A stretch of DNA of 64,000 nt from Anodontia alba (GCA_964016985.1 OZ024827.1:23019275-23083274), one strand, 5' to 3'. Numbered from the stretch's first letter, positions 42,360 through 54,772 are shown. The notes: generated from the sequence alone by a model not told the origin. Program-made: numbers and translations.

Positions 42360-42735
42360 TGCCATGAAAATGTGTCTTGGGTCATATGCAGACAGTGAAG
42401 GCCCGGATCAGGCTGCACAGATGCATGGACAGTGAAGGCCTAGATCAGACTGCGCATTTGCACAGTCTGATCAGGGCCTTCACTGTCCACTAACAGAATT
42501 TTTTTTTTTTTTTCTGGAAAATACTTTATTCTCCCTGTCCATTTGATGTTTAGTGGGTCGGGGAGGGCCATCCCATGATGTGTAGTGGGTCGGGGAGGGC
42601 CATCACTAACAGAATTATTGGATAATATATAATGTATGAATAGAGCAAGGCCCCAATGATACTTTGTGCATGCGCAGGATGATCTGAATCTGCGTATTCT
42701 GTGCATGTTCGAAGGCACTGTTTGCTTGATGCGGC
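42360..42735. repeat. F7 repeat interrupted by a poly(A) insertion
   Basis: GGGCCGTGCCATGAAAATG start and CACTGTTTGCTTGATGCGGC end, with an internal hairpin (TGCGCATTTGCACAGTCTGA area). The break falls at CACTAACAGAATT. Confidence 0.75.
42501..42603 (-). mobile_element. Processed-transcript insertion with poly(A) and 13-bp TSD
   Basis: On the minus strand this reads ATGGCCCTCCCCGACCCACT (a 21-bp motif occurring twice), then GGGAGAATAAAGTATTTTCC and about 13 A. AATAAA lies about 15 nt before the poly(A). CACTAACAGAATT flanks it on both sides (42488-42500, 42604-42616). The source transcript is not recognised. Confidence 0.85.
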
Positions 42736-42779
42736 CCTTTTATAAGTACAAAATGCATTATTTGAAGGAAACATTAACC

Positions 42780-42992
42780 TTAACTCTTTCACTGCCATAG
42801 ATGATAATAATAGGCTTTTGCAAACAGCATAGATCCAGATGAGATGGCTCAATGAGCCGTCTCATCTGGATCTACGCTGTTTGACATTCAGTCTTTTAAC
42901 TTTACATATAAACGTCTTTCCAAACGATAGTTTGTTGAAATAAAAAAAGCAGACGACAAATGTCGTCTGAAATTTGGCACCGAAAGAGTTAA
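42780..42992. mobile_element. TTAA-flanked MITE with hairpin module
   Basis: TTAACTCTTTCACTGCCA and TGGCACCGAAAGAGTTAA ends; module at 42820-42883 with inner stem GAGATGGCTCA / TGAGCCGTCTC. The right arm has GCAGACGACAAATGTCGTCTG. Confidence 0.82.
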
Positions 42993-43047
42993 ATGGGACT
43001 GAATACACTTGGTAGATTTCCATCATTGTTAACAAGGGAGACAACTT

Positions 43048-44426
43048 CAGGGTGGCCACACATTTTTAGCAATCAAATTCCCTGACTTTTCCCTGATTTT
43101 TCCCTGATTTGATTTGATTTTCCCTGATTATAAACCTTAATATTATCGCAATGGCCCCTACTTTTAGAAGTCATATACTGATTCAAATGCTGTCAAGTGA
43201 CATGTTTATACACAATGCTGTCACAATATTCTTAATTAAATGAAAATTTATCTAAAATATGATGTACATGTGCTAATAATTTACTTTCATGGTAGTCAAA
43301 ATCAAAACTGGTAGAATATATGGCCTCCAACCTCCCCTTGTAGCCACACCTTTACCTCCAATTTATTAAAACAGTAGGGGTTTTTTGTTCTTTTTTTTTT
43401 TGGTTACATGGTAGACTGTCTAAGGCCATTCTTAAAAATTGCTTGTTTGCAATTACCTATTCAGGTGTTCAAGGAATGGATAGACAGGTTGGGATTTTCT
43501 TTTTTCATGTGCTCAAGGGGTGGGTATGAAGACTAGAATTTTCAAATTGGGAACAAGTCTTGATATCAATTGATTATGCAACAGTAATTAGCAATACACA
43601 TACTCATATGTCAGTTTAAAGCAAATTTTGCTTTATATTGGCTTTTTAATGATACAGCCATGAAGAAAGAAAACTTGTTCTGGAAAAGCAAAATAATAAT
43701 TTGAGTAGGAGCAAAATGTGTGGGTAGGTTGGCAATTGCAAACAAACAATTTTTTATTTTAGGCTTACAAGTTTTGTCATTTTGTCTACAAGCTTCGTGT
43801 CTGCTGACCCATTGAAAAAATTAAAATGACCAAATGGGTTCCTCATGCTAATATACAGAATACTGAAGCAGTGATGCTATATTCTCTAAATAACACATTA
43901 CTAAGAAAACAAGTGCATAAAAAGTTTAGAAATGACACTGAAAGCATGATCAGTGCCATATCTGGTCAAATTTCAATTTGAAAAACAGCATGAAAACAGT
44001 CATTTGGTGTCAGTTTATGGCCATTTGACAATCTACCATAGATAATGTAATATATTTTATTCAAACATTTATGTAAATTAACACTGTTGTAGCATCAATT
44101 GAAACTTGTGGCTTAAATTATGTACAAAAAGAAAAAAACAGAATATACAGCAAACAAGTACTCCACCTAACAAGTACTCCACCTTTAAGTAAGATTAGAT
44201 CTGCAGGTATTTTAAGCATATGGCAGAAAGAAACCACCAGTAGCCACATCTGAACAGCTATAAAATTTGAATATTTTTGGACCTTACAAAGATAAGATTT
44301 TTTGAAATTCCCTGATTTTTCCCTGATTTTCAGCAAAATTTCAAATTCCCTGATTTTTCCCTGCAGGGAATTTTTTTTCACCATTTTCCCTGTTTTCCCT
44401 GTTTTCCAGAGTGCGTGGCCACCCTG
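43048..44426. mobile_element. CAGGG-ended non-autonomous element (1.38 kb)
   Basis: Ends CAGGGTGGCCACACA and TGCGTGGCCACCCTG are inverted, followed inward by TTCCCTGATTTTTCCCTGA-type repeats on both sides. AACTT is duplicated (43043-43047; 44427-44431). The ends are hAT-like but the duplication is 5 bp, not 8. No transposase open frame. Confidence 0.8.
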
Positions 44427-44636
44427 AACTTTTGTGACTTCCTGTTTGCTTTCCTGCACACCAATCTCCTTCAGAAAAGGGGTCTGTTCTTAAGGTAGAC
44501 CCTTTTTCCACAAGGGAGGCAAAATAATTTCGAAAACATTGACTCACCTGAAAGCGTAATTATTCCCCTGAAAACGCAGATGGTATTGTAAAATATTTTC
44601 AGCTTTAAATTTTTCTAAGAAAATGAAGCTTGGTAC

Positions 44637-44992
44637 AGTCAAACCTCAATAGCTCAAACACCAATGGCTCGTTTACCATGGCTACTTTGAATTACTTTTT
44701 GAGTCCCTTCGAAATTCTTCTGATAGCTCAAGAACACAAATATTTAGGGAAATTTTCTTTATCATGAAATTGTATGTTGGGTGTACTCAATAGAATTGCC
44801 TCATTGAGGCAATTCTAATGAGTACACTCAACACACAATTATTGAGTAGAAAATTGAAAAAGATTTCCCTATATTATCGCTATTTGCTTCCTGACCTGGT
44901 GCCCTGATTAACCCTCAGTGGCTGGAAATACCCACGTCTTGAAAAAATTTTCATGGTCCCAAAGATGATCGAGTCATTGAGACTTTATTGTA
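44637..44992. mobile_element. TA-flanked MITE carrying an HP3-like hairpin
   Basis: ACAGTCAAACCTCAATAGCT and GAGTCATTGAGACTTTATTGT form diverged inverted ends. The centre (44750-44870) has TTGGGTGTACTCAATAGAAT / ATTCTAATGAGTACACTCAA. Confidence 0.7.
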
Positions 44993-45007
44993 CATTGTAT
45001 TTCATTT

Positions 45008-45137
45008 GTTTGTGTTGAGGTTTACGGCCCAGTCAACCCAATGGGGTCATGTCGAGCGCGGTCAGTTTACCTAACCACACGTTTACTGGGCAGGCTTAGT
45101 CCTCTAAGCGGTTAACCAGTATTGTGCACATTCTTCA
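45008..45137 (-). mobile_element. SINE-1, truncated
   Basis: TTTGTGTTGAGGTTTACGGC through CCAGTATTGTGCACATTCTT; the tRNA-like head is absent. Confidence 0.8.
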
Positions 45138-45640
45138 TGTAATCATCTGTCTACTCTGCTTCCAACATCATTCAGAAACTCATTTATTGCATGGCCCTTT
45201 AATCAGAAGTAAATTTGCAAACTTTTGTCATGTTTCAATGCAAAACCATTTGTGGTAACTACCTATGTACCAAAAGATTTATTCTATTCATTGGCTTTAA
45301 AAAAAAAATGAATATTTTCCATTTTATCCCACAGTAAAAACTTTCTTAATAATAACAATTATGAAAAACTCAATAGGGTAGGTACATTGAAGGCAAGTTT
45401 TTCAAAATGTTCCACTTGTGCAAAATTTCTAAAATTTTCACAATATTATTGTGAAATGTCAATGATTAAAAAGCAATGGAGAAAAGCAACAAATATTTTT
45501 TTTTCGAAACAAAAACAAAATAATGCCTATAGAAAGTGCATAGATCAGACCAACTTTTGGCCATCAAATTAATTTTAGGGTAAACATTTGAGAACAAAGC
45601 ACTGAAAAAGAAGAGACAAATGGTTTCCAATTAGAATTTT
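45138..45640. other. No recognised element
   Basis: AT-rich; one 61-codon open frame without splice or family support. Confidence 0.4.
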
Positions 45641-45910
45641 TGCATTTAGAAAAAAAAAAAGAAAGCAAAAAATGTCTTTCCAAGTGATGTTGAAAGCACG
45701 GTAGAAAGGCTTGGGAATTCATGTGAATCTGATTCACATGAAATATTAACTATTTCATCAGCCTTGCAGATGATTCACATGAAGTTTTGAGTTTAATCCC
45801 TCAAAAAAATAATAAAAAAAAAAAACCCTCAAAAAATGACAACAAAAAAAAACAAACTATGTTGTCTAGTGCTGACATAACTGGTCCTTTAAAGGTTAAT
45901 ATAAGTTTGT

Positions 45911-46124
45911 TTAACACTTAGCACCCTGGGTAAAATTTTCAGCAGACAACATATTGATGATACTTTTCTTATTTTTCCCAGAAAACAGGTTTTGACACTT
46001 CATGCAAGTTGTCTCCATAGGAGACAGTTTGCATGAAATGACAATTCCTGTTTTCTGGGAAAAATAACAAAAATATTTCAATATGTCTTCTGCTGAAAAT
46101 TTTACCCAGAGTTCTAAGCTTTAA
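45911..46124. mobile_element. TT-B piggyBac-like MITE
   Basis: TTAACACTTAGCACCCTGGG at the left and ACCCAGAGTTCTAAGCTTTAA-like right end, with palindrome AAGTTGTCTCC / GGAGACAGTTTGCATGAAAT. A good reference copy of the family. Confidence 0.85.
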
Positions 46125-46937
46125 AATCATCACCCTTATTTTATCTTGTTCCATAAGTACATCAAATATATGTCAAATGTGGGGCTAAACGTATTCTGCC
46201 ACGTTAGTAACCAGAGTCTAACAAATGTTTAAATTTTCAAATTTACATTGACATTTTGTCCATGTTTCTCTTGGTCATAACTTGGGTACCTTTTATGCTA
46301 GGAAGTTGACATTTGGTATGCTACTTACCTAGATCCAAGCCTTCAACTCTGAGTTGCACCTGGGCCATGCCCTGAGGTGGGGCTAGGGATCAAATGTTAA
46401 CAGATCAGATTGAGCATTTGGAAAATAGTTGTTGAAATTTATGCATCCAAATGTTGTTGCACATGGGCAAAGGGCGGGGGCATTTGTGTACTTTTGACGT
46501 CTTGTTTTCTTTAATACATTTTATTTCATACATTGTTTGTAACCGGGTGCAAACTGAAGTTTTGCACAGACATATCTTTTATACTGTCTCTAATTCTTAT
46601 TATTTTTATATGCATATTACTGTTTATGTCTTTATATATTGTTTCACAGAGCCTCAAGAACACTAATTTTGTCATTTAAGTCAAACAAGCAATAAGGTTC
46701 TCCTTTACTTGTCACTGTGTCATTGGTACTTTGAATTGATATCACACTTAGGTGGTGTTCTGTATGCATACTTGGTTAAGCAATTAGGTATCCATGGCGA
46801 CCCCATCCAATATTCTAGTTTCATACATAAAAAAAAGGCTCCATTTCATAGCACTGACATGGACTAGACTGATTTATCACCAATGGATCAGCCGGTGGAT
46901 ATTAATGCTCTGCATGCAGTGAACAGTAGACCACATA
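46125..46937. other. No recognised element
   Basis: No exon or repeat supported. The GGTCATAACTTGGGTACC context (46270-46420) has the style of old dispersed repeats but no partner was found in this window. Confidence 0.4.
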
Positions 46938-47167
46938 TTAACCCTTAAACTGCCAATCGCAACAATTGTCATCTGCTTGTGATTTTAAAAGTCATTTCTG
47001 CAAACAGTGTGGACCCAGATCAGACTGCTCCTTTAGGAGCAGTCTGAGCTGGGTCCCCACTGTTTGCCTGTATGCAAAAATAGGTTTGAAAAGTTTGCAA
47101 GAATATTCAGCAGACGACATAAACAGACATTTTCAGATGCAGGTTTTCTTGGCGTTTTAAGGGTTAA
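46938..47167 (-). mobile_element. TT-A MITE inserted at the TTAA end of TT-B sequence
   Basis: TTAACCCTTAAACTGCCAAT and GGCGTTTTAAGGGTTAA ends, module at 47000-47067. Immediately after it (47168-47300) comes TT-B interior (TTTTCCCAGAAAACAGGCTT ... CATCTGCTGAATTTGCCC). Confidence 0.85.
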
Positions 47168-47385
47168 AATATTTTTCTTATTTTTCCCAGAAAACAGGCT
47201 TTGACATTTCATGCACAATATACATATTATGTCAGATTATTTTTTAGGAAAAAATACGAAAAATATCATCAATTTGTCATCTGCTGAATTTGCCCATAGT
47301 AGTATGAAAATTCTGAAATATGGATACATCTTTACTAGAGATGAATTCACATTTAAAAGAAAAACACAATGTTGTGCCTTGACAG

Positions 47386-48656
47386 CAGGGCTCGGGAAAT
47401 TTTGAAATCTGAATCGGTCCAGCCGATGACGATGACGTCATCAATGAGCCCATTTCCAAAAAAAAAAAAAATATGTATATATCACCTGTCACGAAAACTA
47501 ATGACAATTGGCAGTCCTATAACTCCTTTTAAATAATACACCTCAACCGCGTTATATGACGGAAGTCCGGGTATAACGAGCATGATCAAAGCTGGCGTCA
47601 TCAATAAATACAGTCAGGTATGTAAAAAGAAAGAAAAAAAACAAACAAAAAACAAAAAAAAAAAAAAAACGGTTTTGTTATTTCCACCTCCGCAGGGTTT
47701 TCCAAAAATATTTATAAACAACTGATTCCCGTCTTGTATAAGCGCGAAGACGGCGGGAAACAGGAGAGACGGAACGAAACGACTTTCATGGACCTAATTA
47801 GGTCTAATAAAAAGCCTGCGCCACGGGCAGTTTTCAATGTTTCAAGATTTGACCAGACTGCTTAAATTTTAAGCACTGACCAATCTTGTCTAGCGCAAGT
47901 GGTGCATTACTTATTTTTACCGTGAAATCTACCTTGAATTATACTCGCGTGTTACGGCAATCAACAACAACAACAACAAAAAAAAGAATCAATCAATTAT
48001 ACCCAGATCAGACGCCGTTGTATGCGACATCTGATTAGGACGTACACGGTTTGGAAATTAATTTATCAAATCTGGGACCGACAAACCGTGTGCTGATCAA
48101 AACAAAAAAGAAGAGGAAGAAAACGGGTGTGTTCAAGCGGTGCATTCTTTTATCACTCTCAGTAAAGCGACCTTTGATCTTTTGGACACGCCGACTGCAC
48201 CTGGATGTTTTGCAGTCTCAGTGTATTCACACGTGTCACACAAACGGATTAATTATCAGACTACCGTTACTGATTATTCGTGTTAATCGCTTGTTTACCG
48301 CACAAAGGTCAGTGAAGTGTTGATTTTTTGACAATGTTTGGATAATGACGTAATTAATTTGTGCTGCCGTTATTCAGCTGTGTCTCCAATATACATGTCA
48401 AATGACCGTTTAGAGCCTTTTAACTACCATAATATCGCATTTAAAAGGTGCGCGGACGTTGTCAGTTTGGGAAGACCTGACCGTCTGTGATTTTTTAGAC
48501 ATCATTGATTCGTGAAAATTGGTTGGTTGGGGAAAAATGGGGTTCAAGGCACAAACCTGTTGGACCGATTTATTAGCGTTTCGGGGTGTTTGAAATCGGT
48601 CCAGAATTCTTAATTTCGGTTCAGACCGGCTATTTTTCCGGTTTTCCCGAGCCCTG
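47386..48656. mobile_element. hAT-1 copy 1 with 8-bp target duplication
   Basis: CAGGGCTCGGGAAATTTTG and TTTTCCCGAGCCCTG ends; CTTGACAG at 47378-47385 and 48657-48664. 1271 bp, no transposase. Near-identical to 62358-63453 except for ~175 bp (about 47815-47995) present only here. A hairpin-module relative lies at 48002-48056. Confidence 0.93.
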
Positions 48657-48892
48657 CTTGACAGAATAAGGTGCTAAAATTATTTCAATAATGTGATCCT
48701 GTGATGTTTTAGTTTAAACAGTATTTTATTTGTATAATTCTTTACAGAAAATACAGACCAGAACATAGCATATATGTTATATCACGTACAAAAGGGATCC
48801 AGAAGAAAGTCATCTGACTTATTTAGATCTGTATCCCAACTACAATTAAATGTAAACTAAAAGTATGTGGTAAACTAAAAGTATGTGATGTT

Positions 48893-49080
48893 TTAACACT
48901 TTGCATGCTGGGTAAAAATTTCAGCTGACGTTTTGAAATATTTTTTCTAGGAAATAGGGCAAGACAATTCATGTAAATTGTCTCCATAGTAATTTGCATG
49001 CAGTGTCAGATCCTGTTCTCTAGGAAAAATATCATCAGTTTGTCATATGCTGAATATGTTCATAGCATGGTAAGTGTGAC
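48893..49080. mobile_element. TT-B MITE, right end decayed
   Basis: TTAACACTTTGCATGCTGGG at the left; partial palindrome AATTGTCTCCATAG / AATTTGCATGCAGTGTCA. Confidence 0.7.
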
Positions 49081-49233
49081 CGTTACATGTAATTTAGGGG
49101 TTCTAATTTCTTTTGTAACCGAATATGTCAGAATTCTCTTTATACAAGTGAATCCATCTACAGTAGTCGGTTTTCTTTCATAATCTTAACTTTTTGAACA
49201 ATATATAAATGTATGCATGTAAAGTAAATGTAC

Positions 49234-49430
49234 TTAACCCTTGTCCTGCTGAACCGGATATACCCTGTCTTTGTAAACAGTGTATATCTTCAGAAGCCAA
49301 CTGATCTGGATCTGCACTGTTTGCCATTAAGTATGTGAATTTAGAGCAATAATCAGGATCTAGTAATCTGATTGGCTGAAAATTAAAAGTGGGCATGGCA
49401 TCTTAATTTATTCAGCAGGACAAGGGGTAA
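49234..49430 (+). mobile_element. TT-C piggyBac-like MITE
   Basis: TTAACCCTTGTCCTGCTGAA and TTCAGCAGGACAAGGGGTAA ends; the central hairpin has lost most of its left arm (49274-49323). Confidence 0.8.
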
Positions 49431-49468
49431 ATTTGGAACATTTATTCCATACTTTTTGCACTTTTATA

Positions 49469-51676
49469 GCTCACCAGAGCTATGCTCAGGATGAGCTATT
49501 ATGATCAATTGCCGTCCGTTATCCATCTACACCTTTCAACGACTTCTCCTCTGAAACCCCCAGGCAAATTTTCTTCAAACTTCATGTGGAGCTTTCTGTT
49601 AAAGGGGGATTGAAAATTTGTTCAAGTGGTCTCAGTCCGATAATATAGTTGCCCCCATGCACACATATATGGTAAAAACACAAATAAATCTTCTTCTCCA
49701 GCACCTAGAAAGCTTTGGGGCTGAATCTTGGTATATAGCATCGGGGACTCAAGGTCTACCAAGTTTGTTCAAATAATAGTCATAGGTTGACCTTTGACCG
49801 TTTTATGGGAAGATCATATTTGAGCTCCCATAAATTTGTATGTGGGAAAATGTTGATAAGTCCTTGCCCCTAGGCTATATACATGCATAAAATTGTGATT
49901 TTTTAAATTTCTTCTCTGAAACCGCTTGAGCAATTTTCACCAAATTTCACATGGGGCCTTCTGTTGAAAGGGTACTGACAATTTGTTCAAATGGTTCCAC
50001 ACCACTTAACAAGATGACCGCCATGCCAATATATGGTAAAACATTAAAACATTTTCTTCTCCAGAAATGAGAAAGCTTTGAGGCTGAAACTTGGTATATA
50101 GCATCGGGGACTCAGGTTCTACCAAGTTTGTTCAAATGATGGTTATAGGTTGACCTTTGACCTTTTTACAGCAAGGTCAAATTTGGGCCCCAATACATTT
50201 GTGTGGGGAAAATGTTGAAAAGTCATTTTCTCAAAATGTATTGAAGACTAACGACGGAAACTTACAATGTATGATTAAAATTGTAAAACTTATTAGTTAT
50301 AATCAATATTTTGCCCTACTGGGGTTACCTACCCTTGCCCCTAGGCTATATACATGTATAAAATTATGTAATTTTTTAAATGGTCTCTTCTCTGAAACCA
50401 CTTGAGCAATTTTTACAGATTTCATAAGGGGCCTTCTGTCAACAGAGTATTGGTAATTTGTTCAAATGGTTCTGTGCCATTGAACAAGATGGCCGCAATG
50501 CCCATATATGGTAAAAGGCATAAAATCTTCTCTAGAATCAAGAAAGCTTTAAGGCTGAATCTTGATATATAGCATCGGAGACTCAAGGTCTACCAAGTTT
50601 GTTCAAATGATGGTCGTAGATTGACCTTTGACCTTTTTACGTCAAGGCCAAATTTGAGTTCCCATACATCTGAATGGGGAAAATATTGTAAAAGTCATTT
50701 TCTCAAAATGTATTTAAGACTATGGCTGAAACTTACAATGTATGATGAAAGTAGTGAAACTTTTAGTTACAATCAAAATTGTGTCCTCTGGGAGTTACCT
50801 GCCCTTGCCCCTGGACTATAAACATGTATAAAATTGTGTTGTGTAATTTTAAATGTCTTATCTCCGAAACCACTTGAACAGTTTTCACCAGATTTCATAT
50901 GGGTGATCTGTTGAAAAGGTATTGACAGTTTGTTTGAATGGTTCCGCACCATTGAACAAGATGGATGCCATGCCGATATATGGTAAAAACACTTTAAAAT
51001 CTTTCTTCAGAAGCAAGAAAGCTTTGAGGTTTAATCTTGGTACATAGCATCGGGGACTCAAGTTGTACCAAGTTTATTCAAATGATGGTTGTAGGTTGAC
51101 CTTTTGACCTTTTTATAAGGTCAAATTTGCACAACCATACATTTGTATGGGGAAAATTTTTAATAATCATTTTATCAATATGTATTAAAGACTAATAGCT
51201 AAAACTTACAATATACGATTAAAGAAGTAAAATTGTTTAGCTACCATCAAAAGTTTTGGGTTATCTGCCCTTGCCCTGGGCTATGTATATGTATAAAATC
51301 GTGAAATCTTTAGTCTTCTTCTCTGAAACCACTTGAACAATTTTCATCAGATTTCACATGGGACCTTCTGTCAAAAGGATGTTGGTAATTTGTTCAAATG
51401 GTTTTGCGCCATTGAACATGATGGCTACCATACCCATATATGGTAAAACACATGAAAATCTTCTTCTCCAGAACTAAGCTTTGAGATTGAATCTTGGTAT
51501 ACAGCTTTGGGGACTCAAAGTCAACTAGGTTTGTTGAAATGGTGATACTAGGATGACTTTTGACCTTTTTAAAGGATGGTCAAATTTGAGTCCTAGTTGC
51601 AGTGGCAAGGCATTTGCAGATACGCAATAGCTGTTTTTATCAGTGAGCGAATCGTGGCCCATGGGCCTCTTGTTTT
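49469..51676 (-). mobile_element. Element E, inverted, ~470-bp internal periodicity
   Basis: Starts TAGCTCACCAGAGCTATGCT and ends TGGCCCATGGGCCTCTTG, the reverse of the copy at 38.1-39.9 kb. TTCTCTGAAACCACTTGA-type blocks recur near 49545, 49910, 50390, 50860 and 51318, with GGTTGACCTTTGACC segments between. Confidence 0.8.
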
Positions 51677-51720
51677 TAATTCTTTTCACAAAATGCTTGT
51701 TTGAATGGGAAACAGTGTTG

Positions 51721-52024
51721 TTTGTGTTGAGGTTTTACGGCCCAGTCAACCCAATGGGGTCATGTCGAGCATGGTCAGTTTACCTAACCACACGTTTACT
51801 GGGCAGGCTTAGTTCTCTAAGCGGTTAACCAGTATTGTGCACATTCTTTCGCCAGAAACTGACAACTGCCCTTCTTGAATCAGCAGAAGGGAGAGAATGA
51901 CTGTAGAAAATATTTCATGATCAATCTCCACGAAAGAATGTTGCCGACCTCGGCAGGGGTTGAACCCGCGACATCCTGGTCTCCAGTCGGACGGCGCATC
52001 CAACTGAGCCACCGAGGCCAGCTA
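51721..52024 (-). mobile_element. SINE-1, complete, 14-bp target duplication
   Basis: GGGAAACAGTGTTG at 51707-51720 and 52025-52038. The complement of the right end shows box A TGGCTCAGTTGG and box B GGGTTCAACCCC. The best-preserved copy in the window. Confidence 0.93.
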
Positions 52025-52310
52025 GGGAAACAGTGTTGACTCAGTCTGACAGCATTGCTGCATTGTTGCATGCATCATTTTTTTCCAGTTAAGTTGGTGT
52101 ACTAGATTTTAGGATAACTAGTGTACTGTTATTAAAAAAACTCTTTTCTGTCTAAGAATCAATGTATGTCACATTTTGATTATGTTTTCATTTATTGTAA
52201 TTTTATCTTCTAAATTATTTGATTTACTTCTTTTTACTTCTTTTTACATATTTTCAATAATAAATAAGATTCATTATTGCTTTTTCCTCTTCCTTCTAAG
52301 ATCCATTCTT
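52025..52310. other. AT-rich sequence without recognised element
   Basis: Contains a short TTACTTCTTT direct repeat; nothing else supported. Confidence 0.4.
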
Positions 52311-52765
52311 AATGCTGTAAAGAACTATGCAAATTTGTAGCAGACGACATTCTTAAATTGATTTGGACCCAATTGTTCAAAGCTAACGACATTGTTAGTT
52401 AACGATTCATTAAAATTTACATCGAGTGATACGCAAATATGCTGCAATTTTTTGCTGAAAAAATGTGAGTAGCTTTTGCAGTGCAAAAGCTACTCACATT
52501 TTTTCAGCAAAAAATATCAGAATATTGTATACTGAACAATTCTAACAGTTATAAACAGTTAACAAAATGACCCTTAACAAGCTTGTTAAGCTAACGACGC
52601 TTTGAACAACTGGGCCTTGGTTATTTTTCAGAGAAAATAAGACATGGCATTTCATATGCAAACAATTTACTTGATGTGTCAAGATTTATTTTCTCATGAA
52701 ACAAAATAAAAAAAAAATAATTTCAGTGTCGTCTGCTCCAGTTGCGATTAGTTCTTTGAGAGTTA
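52311..52765. mobile_element. TT-D-type MITE split by a CTGG-family element
   Basis: GTAGCAGACGACATTCTTAA on the left and TTTCAGAGAAAATAAGACAT ... GTCGTCTGCTCCAGTTG on the right belong to one TT-D relative. The CTGG-family element (52367-52616) lies between TTGG at 52363-52366 and 52617-52620. Confidence 0.75.
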
Positions 52766-52824
52766 AATCATGTTGGTTTTTAAGTATTTTTTTCTGACAG
52801 GATTTATGTCACTAATAACTAACT

Positions 52825-53025
52825 TTAACCCTTAAAGCACTAAGCATAAATGCAGTAGAGGACATTTCAACTGTTTTTATTCTTTTTCTGAGACAATATG
52901 GCTTGATACTTCATGTGAATCATTTGCCTAGCAGATGATTCACATGAAATGCCAAATTTTATTTTCTCTGACTCAAAAAATTAAATGTTGTCTGCTACAA
53001 TTTTGCTAAACAATTTAAGGGTTAA
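52825..53025. mobile_element. TT-D piggyBac-like MITE
   Basis: TTAACCCTTAAAGCACTAAG and CAATTTAAGGGTTAA ends, central ACTTCATGTGAATCATTTGC / AGATGATTCACATGAAAT palindrome. Shortest clear TT-D copy. Confidence 0.85.
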
Positions 53026-53156
53026 ATCTTAGAATGCAAATAACCCTCATACTTGTTGGTGAAATGGTCAAGAATCTGGCAAAGTTAAACAGTCCTGTTT
53101 CCCAGCCTTTGCCAAATGTTATTGCCTTCCTTGCTGGCATAGTTTATGGTGGGCAT

Positions 53157-53705
53157 TTGGTTGGTTTGGAGTTTAACAGCCCAGTCAAAACTGATAAGGT
53201 CACGTCAAACTAGTCAATTTACCTAACCACACTGGCCGGCTTAGTCGTCCAAGCAGTTAAAACAATACTTGACATTCTTTCATCAGAAACTGATAACTGC
53301 CCTTCTTGAATCAGCCAAAGGGTGAGAATGACTGCAGAAAATATTTCATGATCAATCCCAATATATGAATGTTGCAGGACCTGGTGGGGATCGAACCCGC
53401 AACCTCCAGATTACAAATCAGACACCCAGATCGAACCCGCAACCTCCAGATTACAAATCAGACACCCATCCGACTGAGCCACCGAGGCCAGCCCTCCAAG
53501 CAGTTAAAACAATACTTCTTAAAACAATAATTCTTTCATCAGAAACTGATAACTGCCCCTCTTGAATCAGCCAAAGGGTGAGAATGACTGCAGAAAATAT
53601 TTCATGATCAATCCCCAAATATGAATGTTGCAGGACCTGGTGGGGATCGAACCCGCAACCTCCAGATTACAAATAAGACACCCATCCGACTGAGCCACCG
53701 TGGCC
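53157..53705 (-). mobile_element. SINE-1-related, with duplicated tRNA-like head
   Basis: Body TTTGGAGTTTAACAGCCCAG ... AACTGATAACTGCCC. The tRNA-like head (GGGGATCGAACCCGCAACC; complement box A TGGCTCAGTCGG) appears three times (about 53390-53430, 53428-53495, 53640-53705), the last after a second partial body. Confidence 0.85.
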
Positions 53706-54147
53706 TGTTTATAGTAGGCAACTGGCAAAAATTTGTTGCTATTTGAGACAATTTGTACGAAAGGTCAAATCCTGTTTTCTGGGAAAAGTAAGAAAAATAA
53801 CTTGTCAGCAGATTTAGTCAAGAGCGTGGTAATGGTGACACTTTATATGATGTCAGATTAGGCAGGCCACGCCTGCATATGCAGCAGACAACATACTGAT
53901 TTCTTTTTTTTTTTTTCATTATATTTCAGAGAAAATAAAATTTGACATTTCATCTGTACCTAGAACTATCACGCCTAATTTTCTCAGAAAATCTGTTATC
54001 TGCTACAATTTCGCTTGGCCCGTCAATGGTTAACCGGGATATTGCTGTACACCTGAAGAAAGCCTGGAAAATGCTAAAATTTGTTGAATTTCACAAAAAA
54101 AAAAATAAATAAAAATTGTGAAAATACCCTGCCACTATCGTCGGCTG

Positions 54148-54342
54148 CAGGAGTCACCCTAGAGGGCGATTTGGGAGAAAAAGTCTCTCTAAGCTGGCTG
54201 ACTTCTCCCAATCTTGAGCTGAGGGAGAAGTAAAAATGTATAGAATACATAGGGAAATCCAAAATTTGGACCAAAATTTCTCCCTGAAATCCTGAAATTG
54301 TCGCAAAACTTCTCCCTCTCTGAAAGCTTAAGATGACCCCTG
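54148..54342. mobile_element. hAT-3: short hAT-like MITE, 8-bp duplication
   Basis: CAGGAGTCACCCTAGAG and TAAGATGACCCCTG ends; GTCGGCTG at 54140-54147 and 54343-54350. 195 bp. It split an older repeat with ATACCCTGCCACTATCG that recurs at 54545. Confidence 0.9.
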
Positions 54343-54772
54343 GTCGGCTGGGCAGATAACTCTGTCAAAAGTTGATGCAATTTGCCAAATAGCAATCCCA
54401 ATCTGGATCTGAACAATATAAATGCACATAGTTACCTAATTTGGTGAATTTGAAAATCCACTGATATTTGCTCAAGTCATTCTTCACAAATGAATATACA
54501 GACAGCAGGAAGGATGGATACGATGGACAACCAACATGGAACTATAATACCCTGCCACTATCGTGTGGTGGTGTATAAAAATCAGTATGTAATCATTCAG
54601 AAGAATAACTCTGCTAAAAGATGACAAACAGAACAGCCAGTCCTAATATTTCCATTTTTTTTTTTTTTTTTTTTCAATTTATATCAAAATGAGAACACTG
54701 AAGGTTTTTGAAAGCAAATAGAGACTGATGGAAAAATACAGAATGTAACAAATTTTTATCAAAATTAAGGTT

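Noticed and set aside
43048..44426. Autonomous transposon
   Set aside because: Despite 1.38 kb between inverted ends there is no frame above ~115 codons and none with transposase motifs.
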